Of a stretch of 64,000 bases of DNA, positions 16,401-24,715 are shown in pieces. The notes below the pieces were generated by a model, which saw nothing but the letters and a program-made list of their open reading frames with translations, had not been told where the DNA came from and did not search any database. The translations under genes and the position numbers were made by a program. The DNA comes from Burkholderiales bacterium GJ-E10 (lineage in GTDB: Bacteria > Pseudomonadota > Gammaproteobacteria > Burkholderiales > Burkholderiaceae_F), in the NCBI GenBank assembly GCA_000828975.1, contig AP014683.1, forward strand, positions 1,131,520 through 1,195,519, written 5' to 3'. The number at the start of each line of letters is the position of its first letter. Within the stretch, counting starts at the first letter, position 1.

Positions 16401-16729
16401 GATTGCCTCCGCTTCCATTCCGACCACAGTTCCTTCGCGCGCTTGATGTCTGCCGCTTGGCTGCTCTTGTTGCCGCCGCACAGCAGAAGTACGACCGCCT
16501 TGCCGTGCCGGCCGCAGTACACCCGATATCCGGCGCCAACGTGCACGCGCAATTCAATCACCCCGTCTCCGACCGGCTCACAGTCGCCAAGGTTGCCCGC
16601 CTGTACCTGCCGTAACCGAACGCGAATACGCGCTTGGGCAACCTTGTCGCGCACGGCATTGAGCCATTCGGTGAACGGCTCAATGCCGTCGTCCCGCTGG
16701 TAGCGGAGCACTTCGATCATGAACGACAT
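16397..16729 (-). CDS. higB: HigB/RelE-type toxin (Gp49-like)
   Basis: A 110-aa toxin of the phage-derived Gp49-like RelE superfamily, expected to cleave mRNA on the ribosome. Diagnostic parts are FTEWLNAVRDKVAQARIRVR, the strand VIELRVHVGAGYRVYCG and VVLLLCGGNKSSQAADI with following basic residues. An 8+8 bp palindrome touches the start codon, fitting autorepression by the HigA partner. An alternative start is the ATG three codons in (16720). Confidence 0.9.
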   Translation of the reverse strand: MSFMIEVLRYQRDDGIEPFTEWLNAVRDKVAQARIRVRLRQVQAGNLGDCEPVGDGVIELRVHVGAGYRVYCGRHGKAVVLLLCGGNKSSQAADIKRAKELWSEWKRRQS

Positions 16730-16747
16730 TGTAGCTTAAAAGCTACA
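16730..16747. promoter_or_regulatory. Palindromic operator of higBA
   Basis: TGTAGCTT-AA-AAGCTACA, a perfect 8-bp inverted repeat directly upstream of the higB start codon. This is the expected place for HigA binding. Confidence 0.7.
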
Positions 16748-16789
16748 TGGTGGGTAGGCGCAGGCCGCCGGACTTCACATCGAAGTGCA

Positions 16790-17066
16790 TGTGCTGGAGG
16801 AGGTCGCCTGACCGTCTCGCCGCAGGAGAGGAAATCCGACATCCGGAGCACGCCCAGTTCAGCGTGGCGGAGATGCTCGAACTGGAACGCGAGCATCTGA
16901 TGCCGATGCCGGCGGCGTTTGACGGGTATGTGGAGGAATCCGCGCGGGTGAGCAGTACGTGCCTAGTGTCGCTGGCGAAGAACCGCTACTCGGTGCCGTG
17001 TGAGTTTGCCGGGCAGGTGGTCAGCACGAGGCCGTATCCGACGACGGTGAAGATCGTTGCGCAGAC
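16790..17066 (+). pseudogene. IS21 IstA remnant 2 (C-terminal part)
   Basis: Reads EIRHPEHAQFSVAEMLELER, HLMPMPAAFDGYVEESARVS, then KNRYSVPCEFAGQVVSTRPY, the C-terminal third of an IstA. No N-terminal or catalytic part is present. Its 3' end is shared with remnant 1 through the long direct repeat. Confidence 0.75.
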
Positions 17067-17389
17067 GCAGTGGCGGCCGAGCACCGGCGGCTCAGCGACG
17101 AGAGGCCCTCGCCAGCGGCCCCGGAAATTGGTTAAACCGGGTCAAACCGGGGTGCTTCCGCGACTTTTGCGGAACAAAATATTAACAAAAACCTTTAAAA
17201 GTTGCGTATAAGTCATTGATGTTATGGCAACGCAACCTGGACTCGAACCAGGGACCTGCGGACGAACAGTTTGCAGGCGGAACGAGCATCCATGCGGGTT
17301 TCGGGAGGTTTTCTTTCCAAAACCATCCCCATTTTTCAGAGAAATGGCCACTCTGGGCGTCGCGGAGTTTTGGAAAGGAATTTTCAGAA
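16986..17389 (+). repeat. Long direct repeat, copy 2
   Basis: Second copy of the 15586-15979 repeat, exactly 1400 bp further on at its start. The two copies flank higBA. Confidence 0.85.
17225..17277 (-). other. tRNA-Asn 3'-half fragment, copy 2 (att scar)
   Basis: Same as the fragment at 15815. The 28-base core at 17235-17262 is identical to the intact tRNA-Asn; the acceptor 3' strand and 5' half are not preserved. Confidence 0.75.
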
Positions 17390-17440
17390 GTTCAAGGCGT
17401 TGGAGTCAGCTTCCTCCCGCGTTTTTCGTAAATTCCACGT

Positions 17441-17477
17441 AATGCGATCGCATTGAAATCGGCAATGTAATTGCATT
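17441..17477 (+). promoter_or_regulatory. Two tandem palindromic operators of prlF-yhaV
   Basis: AATGCGATCGCATT (17441-17454) is a perfect palindrome and AATGTAATTGCATT (17464-17477) a near copy. Their centres are 23 bp apart and they lie 36 bp before the prlF ATG. Tandem sites fit cooperative autorepression by an AbrB-fold antitoxin. Confidence 0.7.
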
Positions 17478-17513
17478 ACCATTCGGGTGTTTTTCTGCTG
17501 AACGGAGAATCCC

Positions 17514-17843
17514 ATGCCAACCGCGATCGAAGTGGAATCCACGCTGACCGACCGTTACCAGACTACGGTTCCGGAAGCCGTACGCCGTGCTCTACGGCTT
17601 GGCAAGCGCGACAAGATTCATTACGCGGTCCGGGCCAATGGCGAGGTCGTGCTGACGCGCGTCGAATCTGCTGAGGGGGATGACCCGGTCCTGGGTCGGT
17701 TCCTGGATTTCCTGGCGCGCGATATTGCCAGCCATCCGGAGTTGCTGAAAGCTGTTGATGCCGGCTTGATGCGTCGTCTCCAGTCGTTGACCGAGGGTGT
17801 CGCCATTGATCTCGATGCCCCGCTGCCGGAAGAAGGGGAATGA
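17514..17843 (+). CDS. prlF: PrlF family antitoxin (SohA, AbrB fold)
   Basis: A 109-aa antitoxin. The N-terminal swapped-hairpin AbrB domain reads TLTDRYQTTVPEAVRRALRL then KIHYAVRANGEVVLTRVE. The middle has DPVLGRFLDFLARDI and the C-terminus is acidic, as in PrlF. GGAG lies seven bases before the ATG. It overlaps the toxin gene by 4 nt. PrlF neutralises YhaV and represses the operon. Confidence 0.92.
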   Translation: MPTAIEVESTLTDRYQTTVPEAVRRALRLGKRDKIHYAVRANGEVVLTRVESAEGDDPVLGRFLDFLARDIASHPELLKAVDAGLMRRLQSLTEGVAIDLDAPLPEEGE

Positions 17844-18343
17844 CTGCGGGCGAGTCCGTGCCCTTGGTCATCCACGGCTGGACGGTTTTCGCGCATCCTC
17901 TGTTTCTCGGACAGCTCGAATCCTTGGCGCACCAGGTCGAGGGCTTCAAGGAAAAGGATCCCGTCGGATATGGGAAGAAGAACGCCACCAAACGACTGGC
18001 GGCGATCACGAAGTTGGCGTTCGACGCGATTCCTCGGGATCCGGCGCGGGCGGAGTATCGGCAGGGCGCCACCCTTGGCGACAACCACAAGCATTGGTTC
18101 CGAGCCAAGTTTTTTCAGCAATACCGATTGTTTTTCCGCTATCACGCATCAAGCAAGGTGATCGTGTACGCGTGGATCAACGACGAGAACACCAAACGGG
18201 CATACGAGAGCGACGACGATGCCTACCGGGTTTTCCGCAGGATGCTGGAAAGCGGTCATCCGCCGGACAACTGGGATCAGTTGCTGGCCGAGGCAAAGGC
18301 TGAGGGTCAGCGCTTGCAGCGATTCGCCGACCGCTCGACGTGA
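17840..18343 (+). CDS. yhaV: YhaV family toxin
   Basis: A 167-aa toxin matching YhaV: VIHGWTVFAHPLFLGQLESL, the segment KRLAAITKLAFDAIPRDP, the conserved FRAKFFQQYRLFFRYH core and IVYAWINDENTKRAYESDDD. YhaV is a ribosome-dependent RNase of the RelE superfamily. It is complete and coupled to prlF. Confidence 0.93.
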   Translation: MTAGESVPLVIHGWTVFAHPLFLGQLESLAHQVEGFKEKDPVGYGKKNATKRLAAITKLAFDAIPRDPARAEYRQGATLGDNHKHWFRAKFFQQYRLFFRYHASSKVIVYAWINDENTKRAYESDDDAYRVFRRMLESGHPPDNWDQLLAEAKAEGQRLQRFADRST

Positions 18344-18697
18344 TGAAGCGATTCAGCGACAAAAAGTGGGCGGCAGCGGAGCGGACTCCCACGGGATGGC
18401 GGTGACGACCCCAAGCCGACGCCCACCGCAATCGCCAAGCGGGCATCCAACGCGCACAGCGGACTTTCGAGGTAAACCAACCGTCCACGAAAGGCTCACC
18501 CACGTCGGTCACTGAAGCGTCCCCGCGAGACGGGGTGGAGTTGATCCTTTCCCCGTCGTGGGGGGGGGCGACTCCACTTCAAGCAACCCATATAGGCGGC
18601 CACGATTCGGGACGTGACCGGCAAATCGTGCCGCGCAACGGGAGGACTGGTCGTTCGCCAATGCTATCGCGACCCTGGTGCGGGCAGACAGTTCGTC
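18344..18697. other. Non-coding stretch, nothing recognised
   Basis: About 350 bp between yhaV and the convergent nuclease gene. No gene, hairpin with T-tract or repeat stands out. Confidence 0.5.
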
Positions 18698-19753
18698 TCA
18701 CTCAATCGAGCCTGACGTTGGGAATCGTAGTTCTCGATCAACAAAAGTGTAGAGCGCAGGCCCCGCGCTGTAGGTGGGCCTATCCTTTAGTTTCGTTAGC
18801 AACTCAACGAGAGGCCCTTCGGCGTTGGGCAGCAGTGCTGAGATCATTCTGTGCATGTTACTGGCCCTCTTACTGGTGAACTCACCCTCTGCATGATAGA
18901 TCCCGCCAATGGTACGGCCGAGTTCTATGAAGGATGCTACGTCAAGGTCTTCGACAAGCGAAGACAAGTACTTCGCTCGTTCTTCGGTCGCCTTCGCAAG
19001 TTGCTTGATCTGCCGCCACTTTTCCTTCTTATTTAAGGAAGAATCGGAACCAAAGACGAGTTTTTCGACCGACTCGCTCCATCTCCGAATGTCAGTCGCA
19101 TCGTCGTCCGAGAGGACTCGGGAATTAACCTTCAGCATCCGCACGAGGGTACGAAGTTGCTCTGGATCCTCCTGAGCCAACCAACCAGCTTCCCCGAACA
19201 GGAGTTCGATGAAGTGCCAAAAGAAACCGCCGTAGTAGCCGAGCACCAACCCCGCCAACCGATTGGCGCCAGGACTACCATTCGTAGCGCCGCCACCGAT
19301 CACAAGGTTTGGGTAATGGCTAGCCAACACCCTCGCATCAAGGGCAAGGCCGGAGAAAATGTCCTCCCAGTACAGAAGTCCTATCGCGAACTCTCCTTTG
19401 TTGACACGTGCCTCTGACAGGAGGCGAACTTTCTTTTGAAGCGTTGCGTCTATCTCTGCAGTGGTCGCGATGTACAGCGCCAGAAGTTTCCCTTCGTAAC
19501 CCTCTGCGTTCCTGACCTCGGCTTCGATCTTCTTGAACGTGATCCGCTTGACCGTGTTCTTGCACTGGATGCCTACCGGCCGGCCCAATTGGTCGGACCC
19601 ATAGATGTCGACCCCGTGTTGTGCTTGGCCTTGGCGCCCATTCCGCTGCAGCATAGGGCTATCCCATTTCAGCTGCATTGCGTCCCGCGTGATCAATTCG
19701 AATTCTTGCCAGTCAGACGGTGCCGGTAGCCGCATTCCATAGATAGTTGGCAC
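18698..19753 (-). CDS. Orphan PD-(D/E)XK-like nuclease domain protein
   Basis: A 351-aa protein. Residues about 10-125 carry a restriction-endonuclease-like pattern: FELITRDAMQLKW, then HGVDIYGSDQLGRPVGIQCK, in which Asp of GVDI, and Gln-x-Lys of IQCK, are in the positions of the D and (E/Q)xK metal site. The next part has a hydrophobic segment (LAGLVLGYYGGFFWHFIELL) and a helical C-terminus without known motifs. The N-terminal domain is of a type found at the head of anti-phage effectors. Its GC content is lower than its neighbours'. Function inferred: DNA-cleaving effector. Confidence 0.65.
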   Translation of the reverse strand: MPTIYGMRLPAPSDWQEFELITRDAMQLKWDSPMLQRNGRQGQAQHGVDIYGSDQLGRPVGIQCKNTVKRITFKKIEAEVRNAEGYEGKLLALYIATTAEIDATLQKKVRLLSEARVNKGEFAIGLLYWEDIFSGLALDARVLASHYPNLVIGGGATNGSPGANRLAGLVLGYYGGFFWHFIELLFGEAGWLAQEDPEQLRTLVRMLKVNSRVLSDDDATDIRRWSESVEKLVFGSDSSLNKKEKWRQIKQLAKATEERAKYLSSLVEDLDVASFIELGRTIGGIYHAEGEFTSKRASNMHRMISALLPNAEGPLVELLTKLKDRPTYSAGPALYTFVDRELRFPTSGSIE

Positions 19754-19853
19754 GTGCCATCTCCCCCGATTTCCGTTCTCAACCAGGCTGTAAAGACCCC
19801 GTTATCCCACACAATTCCAAGCGCCATTGCGGGTCAGAAGCCGCCTCGGCCAC

Positions 19854-20363
19854 TCAAACTAGATCGGAGAAGCTGCCGAACGGCATCAAGTAGCGGTTCG
19901 CTTCGAGGATTGCTTTGAACCCATCGGCCTCGGCAACAGAGATGCGGCCCTGGCGGATCGCTTCGAGCAAGATCGACTCCGTTCGGAGGATGCGATCCTC
20001 TCCGATCAATTCGATCGCGCGGCGACGGAAGCGCTTCTTTTCGTCTGATGCGATGAAGCAACCCATAGTCGTCGCGAGTGCAAGACACGCCGCTTCGCCA
20101 ACTCCCATAACGCCGCGCAGTTCAGCGAACAAAGCAAGGGACTCCATCGTATCGACGACGACTCGATAAAGATAGCCCGAGGTGATCGCAGAGGCGGTCT
20201 CTTCACGCTGAGCAGGCTCGATAATTTCCCCGAGCACTTCCTCAGGCACCAGAAATCGGTAGGGATTGAGCGCACCCAGAAGCGGCAACTGCCCGATTCG
20301 CAGCAGATTGATGAGGACGTTCGCGTCTGTGATGACGACGAGGGTCTCGGCATTCGTGGCCAT
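19854..20363 (-). CDS. PIN-like domain protein (putative toxin)
   Basis: A 169-aa protein. VVITDANVLINLLRIGQL supplies the first PIN Asp, VGEAACLALATTMGCFIASD the later Glu and Asp, and EDRILRTESILLEAIRQGRI a C-terminal helical part. PIN proteins are metal-dependent RNases. It lies 24 bp behind the XRE-ImmA/IrrE gene on the same strand, an arrangement that fits a toxin with an HTH-protease partner. Confidence 0.75.
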   Translation of the reverse strand: MATNAETLVVITDANVLINLLRIGQLPLLGALNPYRFLVPEEVLGEIIEPAQREETASAITSGYLYRVVVDTMESLALFAELRGVMGVGEAACLALATTMGCFIASDEKKRFRRRAIELIGEDRILRTESILLEAIRQGRISVAEADGFKAILEANRYLMPFGSFSDLV

Positions 20364-20387
20364 TGGCTGCTCGCGCGGCGAAATGAA

Positions 20388-21614
20388 TCAATCCAATTTC
20401 GCAGACGCGATGACAGCCTCCAAGTCGTGCGGACCAAGACCGACCATGGCCGCCAGCTCGGCGAACTTGCTGCGCGTAATCTCCTCCCGACGATAGGCCT
20501 CCAGCGCAAGCGCAAGAAAGCGACGACGGAAATCGACACGAGACGTGTCTTCGGCAGCCTCCGGCACAGCAAGAAAGCTCGCGATCGTCTGACCGGCGCC
20601 GCTGTCTTCTTCCGCCTTGAGTCGCTGGAATTCGGGCTCGTCGATCAGCCGAAGATTCTTGACGCGATACAAGGCTGAAATCCGGCTCGCTCCGAAATGG
20701 TGAGCGAGCAGTGCGACGTCGTAGAGCTGGATATCTTGCGATCCGGGCGCAGCGCGCTGCTCCACCTGCAGCGCCTCCTCCTCGTCGAAAACCGCAATTT
20801 GCGCGCGGCTCGCCGCCCCTTTGCCGAACGCGAGAACGAATTGCGCGATGCCTTCCGCAGGCATCAGGAACTCCGCCGCGAAGGCATTGGCGCGGACCTC
20901 AAGCAGGTCCGAGCGATTCTCTGCTCGGCTGATCGCGCCGGCTCGATCTCGGTCCATCAACACGTGCCCGTACTCGTGAGCCAACGAAAAACGCTGGCGC
21001 ACAGCCGCATGGTTCGCATTGATCACCACGAATACGCCGATGGTGCTGTCGACCAGGGTCAGGCCCGATATATTTTCCGGAAGCGCGACCGCGCCGGTCC
21101 GCACGCCTTGCGACTCGAGCAACTCGCTCAGGTCACCGATGGGGGCCACGCCAAGTCCCAGTCGCTGCCGCTCTTCGAGCGCAACTTTCTGTCCCTGCTG
21201 GATCGCGTCCCACCGCGACTTCGCGGGTGGCAATTCATAGGTGGCGGTGAGGAGCTGGACGCGATCGATTTCGAGCAGACGCTCGAGATTGGTCATCTCG
21301 TGGCCAAGGGCCAAGCTGTCCTGCAATGCTTTCAGAAGGTCCGCCTGCTGAGCGAGTTCAGCGTCCGAGCGGAAAAGGGCCGAGAGCGCGTCACGCTCGG
21401 CGAAGGATGCGGCAAAGAACGACTTGATGTCCCTGCCCACCGCGCGCGCGATTCGATCCAATTCCAGACTCGAGACCGATCGCGCTCCCGCCTCGATCTG
21501 GCCGAGCGCAACGCGGCTCAGCCCAACGGACTCTCCGAGTTGTTCTTGCGTAAGACCGCTGGCTTCCCTGGCCGAGCGAATCCGCCGACCAAGTTCCTCT
21601 CTGGTCATCTCCAT
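20388..21614 (-). CDS. XRE HTH - ImmA/IrrE metallopeptidase fusion
   Basis: A 408-aa protein. Residues 1-60 are an XRE helix-turn-helix (SGLTQEQLGESVGLSRVALG, IEAGARSVSSLELDRIARAV). The middle holds the ImmA/IrrE zinc-peptidase motif LAHEYGHVLMD, with EVRANAFAAEFLMPAEGIAQ as the third ligand region. The C-terminus is helical. AAGGGG seven bases before the ATG sets the start. Such fusions sense a signal and then cleave a repressor or release a toxin; here the PIN gene follows. Confidence 0.85.
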   Translation of the reverse strand: MEMTREELGRRIRSAREASGLTQEQLGESVGLSRVALGQIEAGARSVSSLELDRIARAVGRDIKSFFAASFAERDALSALFRSDAELAQQADLLKALQDSLALGHEMTNLERLLEIDRVQLLTATYELPPAKSRWDAIQQGQKVALEERQRLGLGVAPIGDLSELLESQGVRTGAVALPENISGLTLVDSTIGVFVVINANHAAVRQRFSLAHEYGHVLMDRDRAGAISRAENRSDLLEVRANAFAAEFLMPAEGIAQFVLAFGKGAASRAQIAVFDEEEALQVEQRAAPGSQDIQLYDVALLAHHFGASRISALYRVKNLRLIDEPEFQRLKAEEDSGAGQTIASFLAVPEAAEDTSRVDFRRRFLALALEAYRREEITRSKFAELAAMVGLGPHDLEAVIASAKLD

Positions 21615-21698
21615 GTGCTAGCCCCTTCTTGACTTGTCGGATGATGGCAGTTCATGCTAATGTTGTCAACAGACGGATCGTATGAAAGAAATCACATC

Positions 21699-22061
21699 AT
21701 GAATGCAGCTGCTCACCAGTGGACCGCCGCTCTTGCTACCGGCGCGATCTTGCACGCCGGCGAAATCCAGCGCGGCGAAGCGACCGTCTGGCCGATCGCC
21801 GGCGGCGCCGTCGCGGCCGTTCTCACGAAGCTGCCGGATGTCCTTGAACCGGCCGTCCATCCACATCACCGCCAGTTCTTTCATAGCGTGGTCTGTGCGG
21901 CACTGGTGGCGGCAGGCTGGAAAAAGCTTCACGAGTGGCAGCCGCAGTCCGACGAAGGCCGGTTCATGCGCAAGATCGGAATGATCGGAGCCGGCGCCTA
22001 CCTCTGCCACCTTGCCCTCGACGCGCTCACGCCTCGATCGCTTCCGCTGGTCGGGCGATAA
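21699..22061 (+). CDS. Membrane-bound metal-dependent hydrolase-like protein (DUF457/YdjM type)
   Basis: A 120-aa protein with histidine-containing motifs of the DUF457 family: MNAAAHQWTAALATGAILHA at the start, KLPDVLEPAVHPHHRQFFHS in the middle and YLCHLALDALTPRSLPLVGR at the end. The hydrophobic stretches suggest membrane association. It ends 18 bp before the CD-NTase gene and may be part of the CBASS operon as a non-standard component. A six-codon mini-ORF overlaps its start (21682-21702). Confidence 0.75.
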   Translation: MNAAAHQWTAALATGAILHAGEIQRGEATVWPIAGGAVAAVLTKLPDVLEPAVHPHHRQFFHSVVCAALVAAGWKKLHEWQPQSDEGRFMRKIGMIGAGAYLCHLALDALTPRSLPLVGR

Positions 22062-22079
22062 ACGCAGAGGAGCATCGGT

Positions 22080-23282
22080 ATGCACGCTGATCCCAAGTTG
22101 GCCGAACTGGCCTCATCCAAGCGGCGGTTGCTGGTCGGTGTGCTCGACGCGCTGTTCGACCAGATCGACCTGACCGAAAGTCAATACGAGACGGCGAAAG
22201 ACCGCTACGCTGCCGTCAGCGCGTGGCTCGCCGAAGGCGAATCCCCATTCCTGAAGGTCGCCTCGATCTACGCACAAGGGTCGATCGCTGTGGGGATTGC
22301 CAACAAGCCGATCGGGCGCACCGAGTTCGACGTGGACCTCGTATGCCACCTGCCATCCGCGGGCCCTGGGTCGGATCCCAGGGCAGTCAAGGCGCTGATC
22401 GGCGAACGACTGAAAGCGCACGCCACGTACGCGTCCATGCTCGAAGAAAAGCGGCGTTGCTGGCGTCTGTGCTACGCAAACGAGTTCCATCTCGACATCA
22501 CGCCGTCGATTCCCAATCCAGCATGTGCCAATGGCGGCGAGCTGGTGCCCGACCGGGCGCTTTCCGCTTGGAAGCCCACCAACCCGAAGGGATTCGCGGC
22601 ACGCTTCGAGCAGTACGCAGCCCTGCAGCCGCGGCAGTATCTGCGCGAGGCCACCATCGCAGCGAAGCGCGCAGAGGTGGAGGACTTTCCCGAACAGGAA
22701 ATGCGCAAGCCTCCCTTGAAGCGGATCGTGCAGCTTTTGAAACGGCACCGCGATGTCTCGTTTGCCGCCCCAGGGCGCAGCGAACTCGCTCCGATCAGCG
22801 TCATCCTGACGATGCTCGCGGCGCGGTCCTACGCACATTGCACTGCCCGGTTCGTCTACGCGGACACCTACGAGCTGACTCTCGACGTGGTCCGCCGCAT
22901 GCCGCAGTTCATCGTGGTTGACGAGCGAAGCGGAAAGCCCGTCTACTTGATCGAGAACGAGACGACCGCCGGTGAGAACTTCGCCGACAAATGGAATCTC
23001 GATTCGCGCCTGCCTGAAGCCTTCTATGCCTGGCATAAGGCCGCGATCGGAATGCTCGAAGGGCTCGCTGCAGTCGAAGGAAAGGACCGGCTCGGCCAAG
23101 CGCTCCAGAAGTCCTTCGGTACAAGCCAGGAAGCCGTTCGGCGTGCATTAGCGCCGATCACTTCCGAAGTCGGCAAGGCGCGGGTGGCGGGATCCCTGCT
23201 GGTCGCGCCGAGCTTGGGCGTCGTGACCGCACCGGCGGCTGGGCGCGTGGCCGTTCGCCCGAACACGTTCTTTGGCCGGTAG
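22080..23282 (+). CDS. CBASS CD-NTase (cGAS/DncV-like nucleotidyltransferase)
   Basis: A 400-aa nucleotidyltransferase. YAQGSIAVGIANKPIGRTEF holds the G-S motif (Gly67-Ser68), FDVDLVCHLP the Asp84-x-Asp86 pair and FHLDITPSIP the third Asp139. The C-terminal helices (KRIVQLLKRHRD, PISVILTMLAARSY) match the CD-NTase second domain. On phage infection these enzymes make cyclic di- or trinucleotides. The next two genes, spaced by 4 bp and overlapping, supply an E2-like protein and a patatin lipase effector. Confidence 0.9.
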   Translation: MHADPKLAELASSKRRLLVGVLDALFDQIDLTESQYETAKDRYAAVSAWLAEGESPFLKVASIYAQGSIAVGIANKPIGRTEFDVDLVCHLPSAGPGSDPRAVKALIGERLKAHATYASMLEEKRRCWRLCYANEFHLDITPSIPNPACANGGELVPDRALSAWKPTNPKGFAARFEQYAALQPRQYLREATIAAKRAEVEDFPEQEMRKPPLKRIVQLLKRHRDVSFAAPGRSELAPISVILTMLAARSYAHCTARFVYADTYELTLDVVRRMPQFIVVDERSGKPVYLIENETTAGENFADKWNLDSRLPEAFYAWHKAAIGMLEGLAAVEGKDRLGQALQKSFGTSQEAVRRALAPITSEVGKARVAGSLLVAPSLGVVTAPAAGRVAVRPNTFFGR

Positions 23283-23286
23283 CGTC

Positions 23287-23721
23287 GTGCGAAGGGCCCG
23301 CGACCCGTGGCTCAGCCCCGAACAACAGTGGTTTCGTCTTCGGGCAAACCCTGTCAGCCAGGGACACGGCCTCGTGCGGCGCGGTGAACTCGCCTGGGAT
23401 ATGCAGATCCGACCATCTCCGCTCGCACGTCTATACGCCGTTCGCATTCGCTATCGGCGCGGCGGCACGCCGGAGGTGGCGGTCGTCTCACCGGACCTCA
23501 ACGAATTGGCAGACGGTCGGAAATTGCCGCACGTGTACGAGACAAAGCCGGTGCGGCTCTGCCTCTTCGATCCGCAAACTGCGGAATGGTCTCCCGGAGC
23601 CTCGATCGCCGACACGATCGTGCCGTGGATCTACCTCTGGCTGTTCTACTTCGAAGAATGGCTCATGAGCGACGAGTGGAAAGGCGGGGGACGCCATCCG
23701 AAAGTACGCGATGCGGCCTAA
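23287..23721 (+). CDS. CBASS E2-like conjugation protein (short type II)
   Basis: A 144-aa protein from GTG 23287. It has RLYAVRIRYRRGGTPEVAVV and PHVYETKPVRLCLFDPQTAE, with Cys92 in the LCLF position of the E2 active site, then IADTIVPWIYLWLFYFEEWL and EWKGGGRHP, the E2 C-terminal pattern of short type II CBASS. No E1 or JAB gene is present. In related short systems the E2 alone is proposed to join CD-NTase molecules and prime them. The start is not certain; a TTG at 23272 is possible. Confidence 0.85.
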   Translation: MRRARDPWLSPEQQWFRLRANPVSQGHGLVRRGELAWDMQIRPSPLARLYAVRIRYRRGGTPEVAVVSPDLNELADGRKLPHVYETKPVRLCLFDPQTAEWSPGASIADTIVPWIYLWLFYFEEWLMSDEWKGGGRHPKVRDAA

Positions 23722-24715
23722 GCGCAGGATACTTGCTCTGGACGGCGGCGGAATCAAAGGTGTGCTCGCCGCATCGTTTCTCGATACCGTGGAGAGCGCT
23801 ACCGGTAAGCGGATCGCGGATCATTTCGATCTGGTCGCAGGAACGTCGACGGGCGGCATCATTGCGCTCGGCCTGGGGCTTGGCATGTCCGCGCGTGAGA
23901 TCGTGCAGTTCTACGTCAACCACGGACCTCGCATCTTCGCTCAGCCTGACCATCGAATCGCGAAAGGACGTTTCGGCGCATGGATCGGAAGACTGCGCGG
24001 GTTGGGGCGCCGCGGCCGCCAATTCGTCTGGCCAAAGTACGATCCGGATGCGCTTCACGACGCGCTGACGACGGCATTCGGACCGAGGTCTCTCGGCGAC
24101 AGCACGCTTCGGCTGGTCATTCCCGCGTACCACGGCGATAAGGATGACCTCTACGTTTTCAAAACGCGACATCATTCGCGCCTGCAGGTGGACTGGCGCG
24201 AGCGGGCCGTCGACGTCGCCCTGGCTACTGCAGCGGCGCCGACCTACTTTCGAGCGCACGTCATGCCCAGCGGCGCGCCACTCATCGACGGGGGCATTTG
24301 GGCCAACAACCCGGCAGGCGTTGCAGCGGTCGAGGCACGCAGCGTACTGGGTTGGAAGGACGATGAACTCTATCTTCTGAGTCTGGGGTGCAGCGAAGAA
24401 GTTTTCGACATCCCCACATCGGCCGGTTACAAGGACCTTGTGCTGAAAACGACCGAGCTTTTCATGCACGGGCAATCCCGAGCATCCGCCGGTACGGCAA
24501 AGCTCCTGTGCGAGCATGCCGAGGCAACTCCCCGGTATTTCCGGTACCAACCAACCGTACCCGTCGGCAAGTTCACCATCGACCGAGTGGAGATGATTGA
24601 CCGACTGCGCGGCCTTGGCGCAACGTGCGCGCGAGGGGCTCTGCCTGTCCTTCAAGAATACTTCCTTGGGAAGCCCGCCGAACCCTTCACGCAGTCGAAT
24701 CCAACGCCTTCCTGA
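23711..24715 (+). CDS. capV: Patatin-like phospholipase effector, CapV type
   Basis: A 334-aa lipase. The oxyanion loop LDGGGIKGVLA (residues 10-20), the nucleophile elbow GTSTG with Ser46 and the catalytic Asp193 in PLIDGGIWANNP form the patatin dyad. CapV proteins bind the cyclic nucleotide made by the CD-NTase and degrade membrane phospholipids, killing the cell. Its start overlaps the E2 gene by 11 nt. All catalytic residues are present. Confidence 0.92.
   Translation: MRPKRRILALDGGGIKGVLAASFLDTVESATGKRIADHFDLVAGTSTGGIIALGLGLGMSAREIVQFYVNHGPRIFAQPDHRIAKGRFGAWIGRLRGLGRRGRQFVWPKYDPDALHDALTTAFGPRSLGDSTLRLVIPAYHGDKDDLYVFKTRHHSRLQVDWRERAVDVALATAAAPTYFRAHVMPSGAPLIDGGIWANNPAGVAAVEARSVLGWKDDELYLLSLGCSEEVFDIPTSAGYKDLVLKTTELFMHGQSRASAGTAKLLCEHAEATPRYFRYQPTVPVGKFTIDRVEMIDRLRGLGATCARGALPVLQEYFLGKPAEPFTQSNPTPS

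Noticed and set aside
17225-17277. Possible second tRNA-Asn gene
   Set aside because: Only the 3' half is present; there is no 5' acceptor strand or D-arm, so it is a scar.
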